DNA of 64,000 nucleotides from CAVQBC01 sp963848415 (GTDB lineage: Bacteria; Actinomycetota; Thermoleophilia; Solirubrobacterales; Solirubrobacteraceae): NCBI GenBank assembly GCA_963848415.1, contig CAWKDN010000001.1, positions 2,170,001 through 2,234,000 on the forward strand, in the 5' to 3' direction. Below the pieces are notes generated by a model. It had not been told where the DNA came from. It did not search any database and saw only the letters and a program-made list of their open reading frames with translations. This document shows, in pieces, positions 9,940-19,200 of this stretch. A program made the translations under genes and the position numbers. Every line of letters starts with the position of its first letter. The stretch's first letter is position 1.

Positions 9940-10125
9940 ATGGCCAAGACATCCCAGATCGTCCGCCAGCAGCGCGGCTCGAAGTACAAGACGCGGACCT
10001 ATACGCGCTGCCGGCGCTGCGGCCGGCCGCGGTCGGTGTACCGCAAGTTCGGGCTCTGCCGCATCTGCCTGCGCGAGCTCGCCCACGAGGGCTACATCCC
10101 CGGCATGACGAAGTCGAGCTGGTGA
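9940..10125 (+). CDS. rpsN: 30S ribosomal protein S14, zinc-binding type Z
   Basis: S14 belongs to the head of the small subunit. It is 61 aa, the short zinc form: two CxxC pairs (CRRCGR and CRICLRELA) separated by SVYRKFGL, which coordinate one zinc. No C-minus paralogue is in the window. It starts 17 nt after rplE. Confidence 0.96.
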   Translation: MAKTSQIVRQQRGSKYKTRTYTRCRRCGRPRSVYRKFGLCRICLRELAHEGYIPGMTKSSW

Positions 10126-10129
10126 CGCC

Positions 10130-10537
10130 ATGTCAATGACCGACCCCGTCGCCGACTTCCTGACGCGGATCCGCAACGGGATCCTGGCCGCCCACGAGAC
10201 GGTCGTGATCCCCTCCTCGAACTTCAAGAAGGAGATCGCGCGGATCCTCACCGAGCAGGGCTACATCGTCGGCTACGAGCTCGAGCCGCCGCGGCCCGAC
10301 AGCGCCGGCGAGAAGATCATCGTCAACCTCAAGTACACGGAGGACCGCACCTCGGTCATCTCCGGCCTGCGGCGCGTCTCGCGCCCCGGGCAGCGGACCT
10401 ACGCCGACGCGCAGCACATCCCCAAGGTGCTCGGCGGCATGGGCACCGCGATCGTGTCCACCTCCCACGGGGTGATGACCGGCCACGACGCGCGCAAGGC
10501 GGGCGTCGGCGGCGAGGTCGTCGCCGAGGTGTGGTGA
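10130..10537 (+). CDS. rpsH: 30S ribosomal protein S8
   Basis: S8 is a central-domain assembly protein and, in E. coli, the translational repressor of the spc operon. It is 135 aa: DPVADFLTRIRNG at the start, VISGLRRVSRPGQRTY in the middle and the C-terminal GTAIVSTSHGVMTGHDARK motif. Confidence 0.97.
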   Translation: MSMTDPVADFLTRIRNGILAAHETVVIPSSNFKKEIARILTEQGYIVGYELEPPRPDSAGEKIIVNLKYTEDRTSVISGLRRVSRPGQRTYADAQHIPKVLGGMGTAIVSTSHGVMTGHDARKAGVGGEVVAEVW

Positions 10538-10539
10538 GC

Positions 10540-11073
10540 GTGTCGCGCATCGGCAAGCAGCCCATCCCCGTCCCGACCGGCGTCACCGTGACGATCGAGC
10601 CCGAGGTGGTCCGCGTGGCCGGCCCGCGCGGCGACCTCGCGGAGCGCAAGCATCGGGTGATCGACGTGCGCCAGGAGGGCGAGGAGCTCGTCGTCACCCG
10701 GCCCACGGACCGCTCCGAGCATCGCGCCCTGCACGGGCTCACGCGTTCGCTGGTGGCCAATATGGTCACGGGCGTCACGACGGGCTTCACCAAGACGCTC
10801 GAGATCCAGGGCGTCGGCTACCGCGCGCAGCTGAAGGGGTCCGACCTCGAGCTCGCGCTCGGCTACTCCCACCCCGTCCCGATCAAGGCGCCGCAGGGCA
10901 TCGAGTTCGAGGTGCCCCAGCCCACGCGCGTGATCGTCAAGGGCAACTCCAAGCAGCAGGTGGGGGAGATCGCCGCCATCATCCGCAAGCAGCGGCCGCC
11001 GGAGCCCTACAAGGGCAAGGGCATCCGCTATCAGGGCGAGTACGTCGCCCGCAAGGTCGGCAAGCGCGCATGA
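10540..11073 (+). CDS. rplF: 50S ribosomal protein L6
   Basis: L6 lies near the factor-binding site. I chose GTG 10540 because homologues begin (M)SRIGKQPIPVP and GAGGTG lies 8-9 nt upstream. In-frame GTGs at 10531 and 10534 would overlap rpsH. The product is 177 aa, with two L6 repeats and the C-terminal KPEPYKGKGIRY-like motif (here PPEPYKGKGIRYQGEYV). Confidence 0.95.
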   Translation: MSRIGKQPIPVPTGVTVTIEPEVVRVAGPRGDLAERKHRVIDVRQEGEELVVTRPTDRSEHRALHGLTRSLVANMVTGVTTGFTKTLEIQGVGYRAQLKGSDLELALGYSHPVPIKAPQGIEFEVPQPTRVIVKGNSKQQVGEIAAIIRKQRPPEPYKGKGIRYQGEYVARKVGKRA

Positions 11074-11423
11074 CCGTCACCCATCCCCCCGCCCGCCGCC
11101 TCAGGCGCCGCCGCCGTGTGCGCGCGAAGGTCAACGGCACCGCCGAGCGGCCGCGGATCTCCGTGTTCCGCTCCAACCGCGGCATCGTCGCCCAGCTGGT
11201 CGACGACGACGCCGGGCGCACGCTGGCCGCCGTCAACTGGACCGAGTCCGAGCTTCGCTCCCTGCCGCGCATGGAGCAGGCCACCAAGGCCGGCGCCCTG
11301 CTGGCCGAGCGCGCCAAGGCCGCCGGCGTCGAGGACGCGGTCTTCGACCGCGGCGGCTACCGCTACCACGGGCGCGTGAAGGCGCTCGCCGAGGGCGCCC
11401 GCGAGGGCGGGCTCGCTTTTTAG
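11070..11423 (+). CDS. rplR: 50S ribosomal protein L18
   Basis: L18 binds 5S rRNA. It is 117 aa: basic N-terminus (RRLRRRRRVRAKV), RPRISVFRSNRGIVAQLVDD, and the C-terminal FDRGGYRYHGRVKALAEGAREGGL. It overlaps rplF by 4 nt. A 34-nt gap follows before rpsE, one of the longer gaps in the operon. Confidence 0.96.
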   Translation: MTVTHPPARRLRRRRRVRAKVNGTAERPRISVFRSNRGIVAQLVDDDAGRTLAAVNWTESELRSLPRMEQATKAGALLAERAKAAGVEDAVFDRGGYRYHGRVKALAEGAREGGLAF

Positions 11424-11457
11424 GCTACGCATCACCCCGCTACCCTCCGAAGGAGCC

Positions 11458-12093
11458 ATGGCAGCCCCCGACCGATCCGTCTCGCAGTCCGGCCTCGACC
11501 TCCAAGAGCGCGTCGTGGAGATCAACCGCGTCGCCAAGGTGGTCAAGGGCGGCCGGCGCTTCTCGTTCACCGCGCTGGTCGTCGTCGGTGACGAGGACGG
11601 CATCGTCGGCTATGGCTACGGCAAGGCCAACGAGGTGCCGCTGGCGATCCAGAAGGGCGTCGAGCGGGCCAAGAAGAACCTCTTCCGCGTGCCGCGCCAC
11701 GGCTCGACCATCACCCACCAGACGACGGGCATCTTCGGCTCCGGCCGCGTGTTCCTCAAGCCCGCCTCGCCGGGTACCGGCGTGATCGCCGGCGGCGGCG
11801 TGCGCGCGGTGCTCGAGCTGGCCGGCATCCACGACATCCTCTCCAAGTCGCTCGGGTCCCAGAACCCGATCAACCTCGTCAAGGCGACGGTCGCCGGCCT
11901 GCAGGGCCTGCGCCAGCCCAACGAGGTCGCCGCGCTGCGCGGGCTGTCGGTCGACGGCGTGCTCGGGCTCGTGCCCGCCGCCGAGCGCGCGGCCGCCGCC
12001 TCCGCCGCGCTCAACGGCGACGCCGCCGCCGACGAGACCGCCCCGGCGCCCGAGGCGGCCGACAACGAGACCCCGGTCGAGGCCGGCGCGTGA
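11458..12093 (+). CDS. rpsE: 30S ribosomal protein S5 with acidic C-terminal tail
   Basis: S5 contributes to decoding fidelity and the mRNA entry tunnel. It is 211 aa. It has the double-stranded-RNA-binding-like N-domain (RVVEINRVAKVVKGGRRFSF, GYGYGKANEVPLAI), and the C-domain is complete at about residue 170. The last 35-40 residues are Ala/Glu/Asp/Pro-rich, beyond the usual length. An AAGGAG lies just before ATG 11458. Confidence 0.96.
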   Translation: MAAPDRSVSQSGLDLQERVVEINRVAKVVKGGRRFSFTALVVVGDEDGIVGYGYGKANEVPLAIQKGVERAKKNLFRVPRHGSTITHQTTGIFGSGRVFLKPASPGTGVIAGGGVRAVLELAGIHDILSKSLGSQNPINLVKATVAGLQGLRQPNEVAALRGLSVDGVLGLVPAAERAAAASAALNGDAAADETAPAPEAADNETPVEAGA

Positions 12094-12275
12094 GCTCGCT
12101 GGCCATCACCCAGGTGAAATCCGCGAACGGCACCAACGGCCGCCAGCGCGCGACGCTGCGCTCGCTCGGCCTGCGCCGCATCGGGCACACCGTCGAGCGC
12201 CAGGACTCCCCACAGCTGCGCGGCATGGTCCACGCGGTGCGCCATCTCGTCGACGTCGAGGAGCGCGAGTCGTGA
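12090..12275 (+). CDS. rpmD: 50S ribosomal protein L30
   Basis: L30 is a small large-subunit protein. It is 61 aa from GTG 12090: LAITQVKSANG, QRATLRSLGLRRIGHTV, and GMVHAVRHLVDVEE. It overlaps rpsE and rplO by 4 nt at each end. Confidence 0.95.
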   Translation: MSSLAITQVKSANGTNGRQRATLRSLGLRRIGHTVERQDSPQLRGMVHAVRHLVDVEERES

Positions 12276-12784
12276 GCGCGAAGCCCGAAGAGACGACCGC
12301 CGAGGCCGTCGGCCTGCACAACCTCAAGCCCGCGCCCGGGTCGCGCAAGGCGCGCAAGCGCGTCGGCCGCGGCCACGGCTCCGGGCACGGCAAGACCTCC
12401 GGGCGCGGCCACAAGGGCTACGGCTCGCGGTCGGGCTCCAAGCAGCGCGCCCGCTTCGAGGGCGGCCAGAACCCGATCCACATGCGGATGCGCAAGCTGC
12501 GCGGGCCGAACAAGAAGATGTCGATGCCCTTCGAGCCCTTCCGCACCCACACCCAGCCGGTGAACCTCGAGGACCTCGCGGCCCGCTTCGAGGCCGGTGC
12601 GTCGGTCGACCTCGCGGCGTTGCGCGGCGCCGGACTGGCCACGCGCAAGGGCATCCCGGTCAAGGTGCTGGGGCGCGGCGAGCTCGGCGGCAAGGCGCTG
12701 ACGGTGCACGCGCACGGGTTCTCGAAGTCCGCCCGCGAGGCCATCGAGGCCGCCGGCGGCACCTGCCAGACCATCAGCGACTGA
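12272..12784 (+). CDS. rplO: 50S ribosomal protein L15
   Basis: L15 is a late-assembly protein. It is 170 aa from GTG 12272. About 20 extra N-terminal residues precede LHNLKPAPGSRKARKRVGRG. The glycine-rich GSGHGKTSGRGHKGYGSRSG block and the C-terminal VKVLGRGELGGKALTVHAHGFS domain are intact. secY follows after 16 nt. Confidence 0.96.
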   Translation: MSAKPEETTAEAVGLHNLKPAPGSRKARKRVGRGHGSGHGKTSGRGHKGYGSRSGSKQRARFEGGQNPIHMRMRKLRGPNKKMSMPFEPFRTHTQPVNLEDLAARFEAGASVDLAALRGAGLATRKGIPVKVLGRGELGGKALTVHAHGFSKSAREAIEAAGGTCQTISD

Positions 12785-12800
12785 AGCGAGGTCCGGCGCG

Positions 12801-14072
12801 ATGGTGGCGACGATCCTCAACGCCTTCAGGGTCGCCGACATCCGCAAGAAGCTCGCCTTCACGGCGGCGATGCTCGCGCTCTACCGCCTGGGCTCCTTCA
12901 TCCCGGTGCCGGGCGTCAACACCGAGGCGCTCGAGCAGATCCAGGAGAACTACGCCGGCTCGAACATCCTCGGCTTCCTCAACGTCTTCACGGGCGGCGG
13001 GCTGTCCCGGATCGCGATCTTCGCGCTCGGGATCATGCCCTACATCACGGCCTCGATCATCCTGCAGCTGCTCACCGTCGTCTCGCCGGCGCTGGAGAAG
13101 CTCAAGCAGGAGGGCGAGGTCGGCCAGCAGAAGATCACCCAGTACACGCGCTACCTGACCGTCGGCCTCGCCGCCGCTCAGGCGATCGGCTACGTGTTCC
13201 TCTTCCGCTCGCAGGGCAACGCCGCCGGCTCGCCGGTGATCGACGACTTCGGGCCCGGCCCGGTGATCCTGATCGTCGTGTGCCTGACCGCGGGGTGCGT
13301 GCTGCTGATGTGGATGGGCGAGCTGATCACCCAGCGCGGCATCGGCAACGGGATCTCGCTGATGATCTTCGCCTCGATCGTCTCCGGGCTGCCGAACGGC
13401 ATCCAGGCGTGGTGGACGAATCCCGACCAGGTCTTCAAGGTCATGCTGCCGTTCATCTGCCTGGCGGTGATCGCGGCCATCTGCTTCGTGCAGGAGGGCC
13501 AGCGGCGGATCCCGGTGCAATACGCCAAACGCGTCATCGGCCGGCGCATGTCCGGCGGCGGGAAGACCTACCTGCCGCTGCGCGTGAACATGGCCGGCGT
13601 GATCCCGGTCATCTTCGCCGCCTCGATCATGGCCTTCCCCCCGACCGTCGGCGAGCTGGTGCCCGGCGCGCAGAGCCTCGCCAACTTCTTCAACCCCAAC
13701 GGCTGGGGCTACATCATCGGCGAGACCGTCTTCATCATCCTCTTCACCTACTTCTACACCGCGGTCACGTTCAACCCGGTCGAGCAGGCCGACAACCTCA
13801 AGAAGTACGGCGGCTTCATCCCGGGGGTGAGACCGGGGCGCCCGACGGCGGAGTTCCTGGACCGCATCCTCGCCCGGCTGACCTTCCCCGGCGCGCTCTA
13901 CCTGGCCGCGGTCGCCGCGCTGCCGACGATCATCGTCAACCAGACGGCGGCGGTGCAGGGCGGCTTCTTCGCCGGCACCTCGATCCTCATCGTCGTCGGC
14001 GTCGCGCTGGACACCATGAAGCAGCTCGAGGCGCAGTTGATGATGCGCAACTACGAAGGCTTCTTGAAGTGA
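12801..14072 (+). CDS. secY: Preprotein translocase subunit SecY
   Basis: SecY is the channel of the SecYEG translocon. It is 423 aa with ten predicted hydrophobic segments. Signatures: RKKLAFTAAMLALYRLGSFIPVPGVN at the first helix, the GIMPYITASIILQLL plug/TM2b region, RRIPVQYAKRVIGRRMSGG in the C4-C5 cytoplasmic loops, and the C-terminal IVVGVALDTMKQLEAQL. It is followed by adk after an 85-nt gap that holds palindromic element A. Confidence 0.97.
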   Translation: MVATILNAFRVADIRKKLAFTAAMLALYRLGSFIPVPGVNTEALEQIQENYAGSNILGFLNVFTGGGLSRIAIFALGIMPYITASIILQLLTVVSPALEKLKQEGEVGQQKITQYTRYLTVGLAAAQAIGYVFLFRSQGNAAGSPVIDDFGPGPVILIVVCLTAGCVLLMWMGELITQRGIGNGISLMIFASIVSGLPNGIQAWWTNPDQVFKVMLPFICLAVIAAICFVQEGQRRIPVQYAKRVIGRRMSGGGKTYLPLRVNMAGVIPVIFAASIMAFPPTVGELVPGAQSLANFFNPNGWGYIIGETVFIILFTYFYTAVTFNPVEQADNLKKYGGFIPGVRPGRPTAEFLDRILARLTFPGALYLAAVAALPTIIVNQTAAVQGGFFAGTSILIVVGVALDTMKQLEAQLMMRNYEGFLK

Positions 14073-14103
14073 TCTCCGCCAGCCGCAGGGCGCTTCGGTG
14101 AAG

Positions 14104-14153
14104 TAGGGTTTCGTCCTCCGGTCACCGCTTCGCGGAGACCTTCGGACGACGTT
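14104..14153 (+). promoter_or_regulatory. Palindromic element A with -10-like box, directly before adk
   Basis: A -10-like TAGGGT (14104-14109) is followed at once by TTTCGTCC-TCC-GGTCACCG-CTTCG-CGGAGACC-TTC-GGACGA-CGTT (14109-14153). The outer stem is TCGTCC/GGACGA, the inner stem GGTC.CCG/CGG.GACC with a CTTCG loop. The adk ATG comes four bases after the element, and no Shine-Dalgarno sequence is apparent. The layout matches element B before surE with compensating base changes, so the folded form seems to be what is conserved. If the -10 box works, the transcript would begin at the hairpin. Confidence 0.6.
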
Positions 14154-14157
14154 GCAT

Positions 14158-14827
14158 ATGAGCGAACTCAACTTGATACTGCTGGGCCCGCCCGGCGCCG
14201 GCAAGGGCACGCAGGCCGGCAACCTCGAGAAGGACTTCGGCCTGCCCTACATCGGCACCGGCGACCTGCTGCGCGAGCACCGCGACAACGAGACCGAGCT
14301 GGGCAAGGAGGCCGCCGACTACATGCAGCGCGGTGAGCTCGTGCCCGACGAGCTGGTCATCGCCATGATCCTCGACAAGATCGAGGAGGAGGGCAAGGAC
14401 GGCTTCCTGCTCGACGGCTTCCCGCGCAACCTGGCCCAGGCCGAGGCGCTGGACGACGCGATCGACAAGCGCGGCCGGCGACTGACCGCCGTGCTGCTGG
14501 TCGACGCGTCCGACGAGGTCGTCGTCCGCCGGCTCTCCGGCCGCCGCCAGTGCCGCAACGGCCACCTCTACCACATCGAGTTCGACCCGCCCAAGCATCC
14601 GGATGTCTGCGACCAGGACGGCACCCGCCTCGTCCAGCGGCCCGACGACAACTCGGAGACGATCCAGAAGCGCCTGGTCGACCTACCACGAGGAGACCGA
14701 GCCGCTGATCGGCTACTACGAGGGCAACGGGCTGCTGCGGCGCTTCGACGGCTCGCGCAGCCCGACCGACGTCCACGACCACATCCGGGCGACGCTCGCC
14801 ACGCTGCGCCTCGAAGAGCGGCTGTGA
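14158..14827 (+). CDS. adk: Adenylate kinase, with apparent one-base insertion
   Basis: Adenylate kinase interconverts ATP + AMP and 2 ADP. From ATG 14158 the P-loop GPPGAGKGT is at residues 10-18, then YIGTGDLLRE, the DGFPRN AMP-binding motif and a LID with CRNGHLYH and DVCDQDG. At GTC-GAC (14677-14682) the match jumps one base: TAC CAC GAG (YHEETEPLIGYYE) begins at 14684, so one C at 14682/14683 is extra. Corrected length is 222 aa, normal for the long-LID family. The second-frame end runs to TGA 14825-14827 and overlaps map. Most likely a sequence error or strain-specific insertion in an essential gene. Confidence 0.93.
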
Positions 14828-15597
14828 TCATCAAGAAGACGCCGGCGGAGCTCGACGCGATGGCGGCCGCCGGCGCCATCCACGTGCGCACGATGGACCT
14901 GCTGGCGGGCAAGATCCGCCCCGGCGTGACCACCGGCGAGCTCGACGCGGCCGCCGAGCGCTACATCCGCTCGCAGGGCGCCACGCCCGCCTTCAAGGGC
15001 TACCGCGGCTTCCCCGGCTCGATCTGCGCGTCCCCGAACGAGATGGTCGTGCACGGCATCCCCGGGCGCTACAAGCTGCGTCGCGGCGACATCCTCAGCG
15101 TGGACATCGGCATCGTCTACGACGGCTGGGTGGCTGACGGCGCGGTGACCTTCGCCGTCGGGGAGGTCTCCCCGGTGGCCGCCAAGCTGCTCGACGTCAC
15201 GCGCGAGTCGCTCTTCCGCGCGGTGGAGCAGTGCGTGCCGGGCAACCGGCTCGGCGACGTCTCCCACGCCGTCCAGGCGCACGTCGAGGCCGAGGGGTTC
15301 TCGATCGTCCGCTCGCTGGTCGGGCACGGCATCGGGCGCTCGATGCACGAGGAGCCCCAGATCCCGAACTACGGCACGCCCGGCCGCGGGGTCGTGCTCG
15401 AGGAGGGGATGGTCTTCGCCGTCGAGCCGATGGTGACCGCGGGGCGCCACATGGTTCGCATGGGCGACGACGGCTGGGCGATCTATGCCCAGGACGGCTC
15501 GCTGGCCGCCCACTTCGAGTTCACGATCGCGGTCACCGCCGCAGGCCCGCGCATCATCACGCCCTGGCACGAGGGCAAGCTCAGCGCCGCGGCCTGA
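14824..15597 (+). CDS. map: Methionine aminopeptidase, type I
   Basis: Removes the N-terminal methionine from nascent proteins; a dinuclear metalloenzyme. It is 257 aa from GTG 14824, overlapping the adk stop by 4 nt. Metal ligands are visible in context: the two Asp of DIGIVYDGWVADGAV, His of GHGIGRSMHEEP, Glu of FAVEPMVTAG and Glu of FEFTIAV. The substrate-site His is in ICASPNEMVVHGIP. In related genomes infA follows; here the plus-strand operon stops and two minus-strand genes intervene. Confidence 0.96.
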   Translation: MIIKKTPAELDAMAAAGAIHVRTMDLLAGKIRPGVTTGELDAAAERYIRSQGATPAFKGYRGFPGSICASPNEMVVHGIPGRYKLRRGDILSVDIGIVYDGWVADGAVTFAVGEVSPVAAKLLDVTRESLFRAVEQCVPGNRLGDVSHAVQAHVEAEGFSIVRSLVGHGIGRSMHEEPQIPNYGTPGRGVVLEEGMVFAVEPMVTAGRHMVRMGDDGWAIYAQDGSLAAHFEFTIAVTAAGPRIITPWHEGKLSAAA

Positions 15598-15604
15598 TCA
15601 CGCC

Positions 15605-16222
15605 TCAGGCCGAGACGGCGGTGCCCAGCGAGTTGGCGCCGATCACCTTCGGCGAGGCGTCCTCGTAGAAGACGTCGAGCGCGGTGATCGTGAAGCCCGC
15701 CCGCGTGATCTCCGCGGCGATCGGGCGGGTCAGGTGGCAGCCGCCGAACACGCGCTTCTGCACCGGCTCGAGGCGATGCTGCCAGCGGCGCACGGGCGCG
15801 TCCGGCGCCAGCCCGTGTTCGACGAAGTGCAGCGTGCCGCCCGGCTTCAGGACGCGCCGTAGCTCGCGCAGCGCCGCCGCGAGGTCGGGGATGGAGCACA
15901 TGGTCCAGGTCGACAGCGCGGCGTCGAAGCGGTCGTCGGCCAGCGGCAGCCGCTGCCCGTCCAGCCCGGCACGCTCGACCGGGACGTGTGTCGCCGCGAG
16001 CCGCTCGGCCGCCAGCTTCCAGCCGACGTCAGCCGGCTCGACCGCGGCGACCCGAGTCACGGCTGATGGATAGAACGGGACGTTCAGCCCCGAGCCGAAG
16101 CCGATCTCGACGACCTCGCCGGTGAGGCCCGCGCAGACGCGCTCGCGCTGCGGGTGGGCCGCCTTCATCGCGCACAGGACGTTGATGATCCGCGGCAGGA
16201 CGTGGTCGCCGTAGACACCCAT
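15605..16222 (-). CDS. Class I SAM-dependent methyltransferase
   Basis: Probable small-molecule or lipid methyltransferase. It is 205 aa from ATG 16222, with AAGGG a few bases upstream; the frame is open further upstream but that part overlaps the end of the neighbouring gene in another frame. SAM-binding motif I is VVEIGFGSGLNVPFYP; motif II-III region is FDAALSTWTMCSIPDL, and RVLKPGGTLHFVEHG is the post-motif strand. The fold matches the UbiE/type-11 group. Its stop is 8 nt from the map stop (convergent). Substrate not deducible. Confidence 0.85.
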   Translation of the reverse strand: MGVYGDHVLPRIINVLCAMKAAHPQRERVCAGLTGEVVEIGFGSGLNVPFYPSAVTRVAAVEPADVGWKLAAERLAATHVPVERAGLDGQRLPLADDRFDAALSTWTMCSIPDLAAALRELRRVLKPGGTLHFVEHGLAPDAPVRRWQHRLEPVQKRVFGGCHLTRPIAAEITRAGFTITALDVFYEDASPKVIGANSLGTAVSA

Positions 16223-16256
16223 GGGGCCCTTACCGTACCTGCCGGGCGCGGGCGCG

Positions 16257-19200
16257 TCAGCCGGTGACGCCGCCGCCGCGGCCACGGCGGCCGCGGACCG
16301 TGACGTCCGCGCGGGCGGTGCGGCCGGCGACGGTGTCCCCGCGCAGCGCGGCGAGGTTGCGCACCCGCCGCGTGCGCGGCAGGCTCGCGGCGGGTCGTCA
16401 CCGTCAGGCGGCGGGTCTGGCCGCGGCGAGCCGCCGGAGGGTCCAGCAGGCCTGGCCGTTGCGATAGCGGGCGCCGGGTGCGGACACGAACGCGAGTCCC
16501 TCCGGCAGGCGATCGCAGACCCGCACGCCAGACACGGTCGACCGCGCTCGCGAGCGGGCGGTCAGCGTGAACTGCACGCGGTCGCCGCGGGTGGACAGGC
16601 TCGTGCGCGAGGCCACCTTGGCCAGGCGGACGTCGGCGTCGGCACGGCCGCGCGGTGGTGAGCGGGCGGAGAGCGCCGCGCCCGGCGCCTGGGTGCTCGG
16701 CGAGGCGACCGTGGCAGCGTTGGCCAGCGTCCCGGGCCGCGTCGCACGCGTACGCAGGATCACGTCGCGGTCGCGCCGGGCGCGATGTCGCCGAGCCGGC
16801 AGGTGACCGGCGCCGAGCCGGCGCAGCGACCGGCGCTGGGCTGCGCCGAGCGCGGGCGACGCCGCGGCCGGGCGTGTCGGTGACCACGACGTCGCGCGCG
16901 AGGGCCCGCGCGTGTTGCGCACGCGCACCGTCCAGAGCAGCTCGTCGCCGACCCGCGCGCCGGCGCCGAGCGCCGACTTCTCGACCACGAGGCGCGGACG
17001 GGCCGCGCGGCGGTGGCCCGGAGGGCGGAGCGGGCGGGGTCGCGGAGGGGTCGGGCGGCTCAGGTGGGGGCGGTCGGGCGGGGGCGGCCCGACGACGAGA
17101 TCGGCCGCATCGGAGTTGCTCGACGGACCACCTGGCCGGCCGGATCGACGGATCGGCTCGGAGCCGATGGTCGCCGCGTTGCGCACCGTCAGCCGGCCAG
17201 CGCAGGATCGACCAGGACCTCGATCGGGATTTCGAACGCTGTGCCGGCGTCGAGCTGGCCGAGCTGGCAGATGATGTCCTGTCCGGTCACCGTGCACCCG
17301 CGAGGCCGAAACGACACGTCAAGCCCGTCAGGCAGCGGGTCGCGGACGACGACATCCGGGCCTGCTCGGCCCGCGGTTGGCGGGCTGGAAGATGAACGTC
17401 CCCGCGCCTCCTGGCGTTACCGGGTCGCGTTGCCGGCGACCTTGGTGATCTCGAGGTCGGCCGCTGGGATCGGCGCGAAGGAGATCGTGTCCTGGTCTAG
17501 CTCGGGGTTGGGGTCGAGCGAGTCCGAGATCGCCTTGACGGCTGGTTGAGCACGGTCTTGCCGCGGCTGTCGGGCCGCAGCGTGGCCGTGATGGTGATCG
17601 TCTCGGTCGTTCACCGCCAGCGTGGGAATCGTGCACTCAGCTGCCGGCTGGCAGCCAGGAAGTCGCAGTTGTTCCCCGCCCCGGTGGTCGTGCCGGTCGG
17701 CACGGCGTCAGCGCGTAGTACGCGGCCGGCAGCACATCCTCGACGATGACGTTCTGGCGGCCGCCGACGGGCCGGCGTTGGTCACCGGGATCGTGAAGGT
17801 GACGGGACGCCGCGGTGCGGCGGGCGGGGGCGAAGCTCTTCGACGACCTGCAGGTCGCTGCTGACCGGGACGTCGATGTCGGCCGTGCCGACGTTGTTGT
17901 CCGGGAACGGGTCGTCGACGTTGGCCGTGGCGTCGACCGCGGCGGTGTTGACCACCGTCGGTCGGCCGCGTGGCCTCGACGCGGGCGAAGATGGTGATCG
18001 TCGCCCGGCTGCCCGGGCGCCAGCGACCCGAGCGTGCAGACCACCGCGTCGGTGCAGGTGCCCTGCACGGCGTGGCCTCGATCGCGGTGAAGTTCGGCGC
18101 CAGCGTGTCGGTGACCGCGACGCCCGGAGCCGTCGACGGGCCGCGGTTCTCGACCTCGAGCGTGTAGGTCACCTCGCCGCGGGCCGGCACGATGTTGATG
18201 TCCTCGGACTTCGTGATCGACAGGTCGGCCGGGCGACGGCGCCGCCGGCGTCGGTCGCGGAGTTGTTGGAGTCCTCGACGTCGCCGCCGCCCGAGACGTT
18301 GGCGGTGTTGATCACCGTGGCCGGCGCGGGATCGTCCTCGACCGTCGCGTTGATGACGATGGGCGGATAGGTCGCTCCCGGAGCGAGTGGGTGGCCGAGC
18401 GGGTGCAGCGTCAGGGTCGTCGCAGCCGTCGCCGGCGTGCAGGTCCAGCCGTCTCCGCCGCACCGAGTTCACCGAGGAGAACTGCGGTCGGGTCGACTGC
18501 GTCGGTGACGGTGACCGTGCCGTCGTGCGGCACGTCGCCCGCATTGGTCACGGGGGATCGAGAAGTTGTGGGCCGTGCCGCCCACGAACGTGCCGCCGGC
18601 GTGTGTCTTGGCGGGCACGAGGTCGGCGCCGCGACCGTGTTGGAGACCGGGTTGGAGAGTCGTTGGGAAACGGCGTGCCGAGCGTCGCGCCGATGAACGA
18701 CGCGGCGCCCTGGTTGACGATCGTCTCGGTGCGCGGCGCGATCGTCGTCGATGTCGACCCGGAAGCGCAGGCAGAAGGTCTCGCCCGGGCCGAGCCGCCC
18801 ACCGTCTTCGTCGTTCGCGCCGGTGCCCAGGCGGAAGGTGGTCTCGCTCGTGTCGGGGTTGAACTCGGCGAGGCCGTCGCCGACGGCGTCGGACTGCGCG
18901 GACGAACGTGCCGGGCACGCCCCGTTCGCGGTCGCCGCCGGGGTGACGGCGAGCGACCCCGGGACGTAAGTCTGTCCGCGCCGGGATGGGATCGAGGAAG
19001 CGCACGCGGCGACCGCCGGCCTGTCCCTCGTTCGTGAGCTGGACCGTGTACTCGAGTACGTCGCCGCGCTGCGCGGCGCCGCCGTTGAGGTCCACGACGG
19101 ACTTCAGCGGCCGGATCTCGGGGGCGTAGATGTCCGTCGTGAAGACACGAGGTTCGGGTAGTACGTCTCCCCGCCGTGGTCAGCCGGATCGTCGCGCTCG

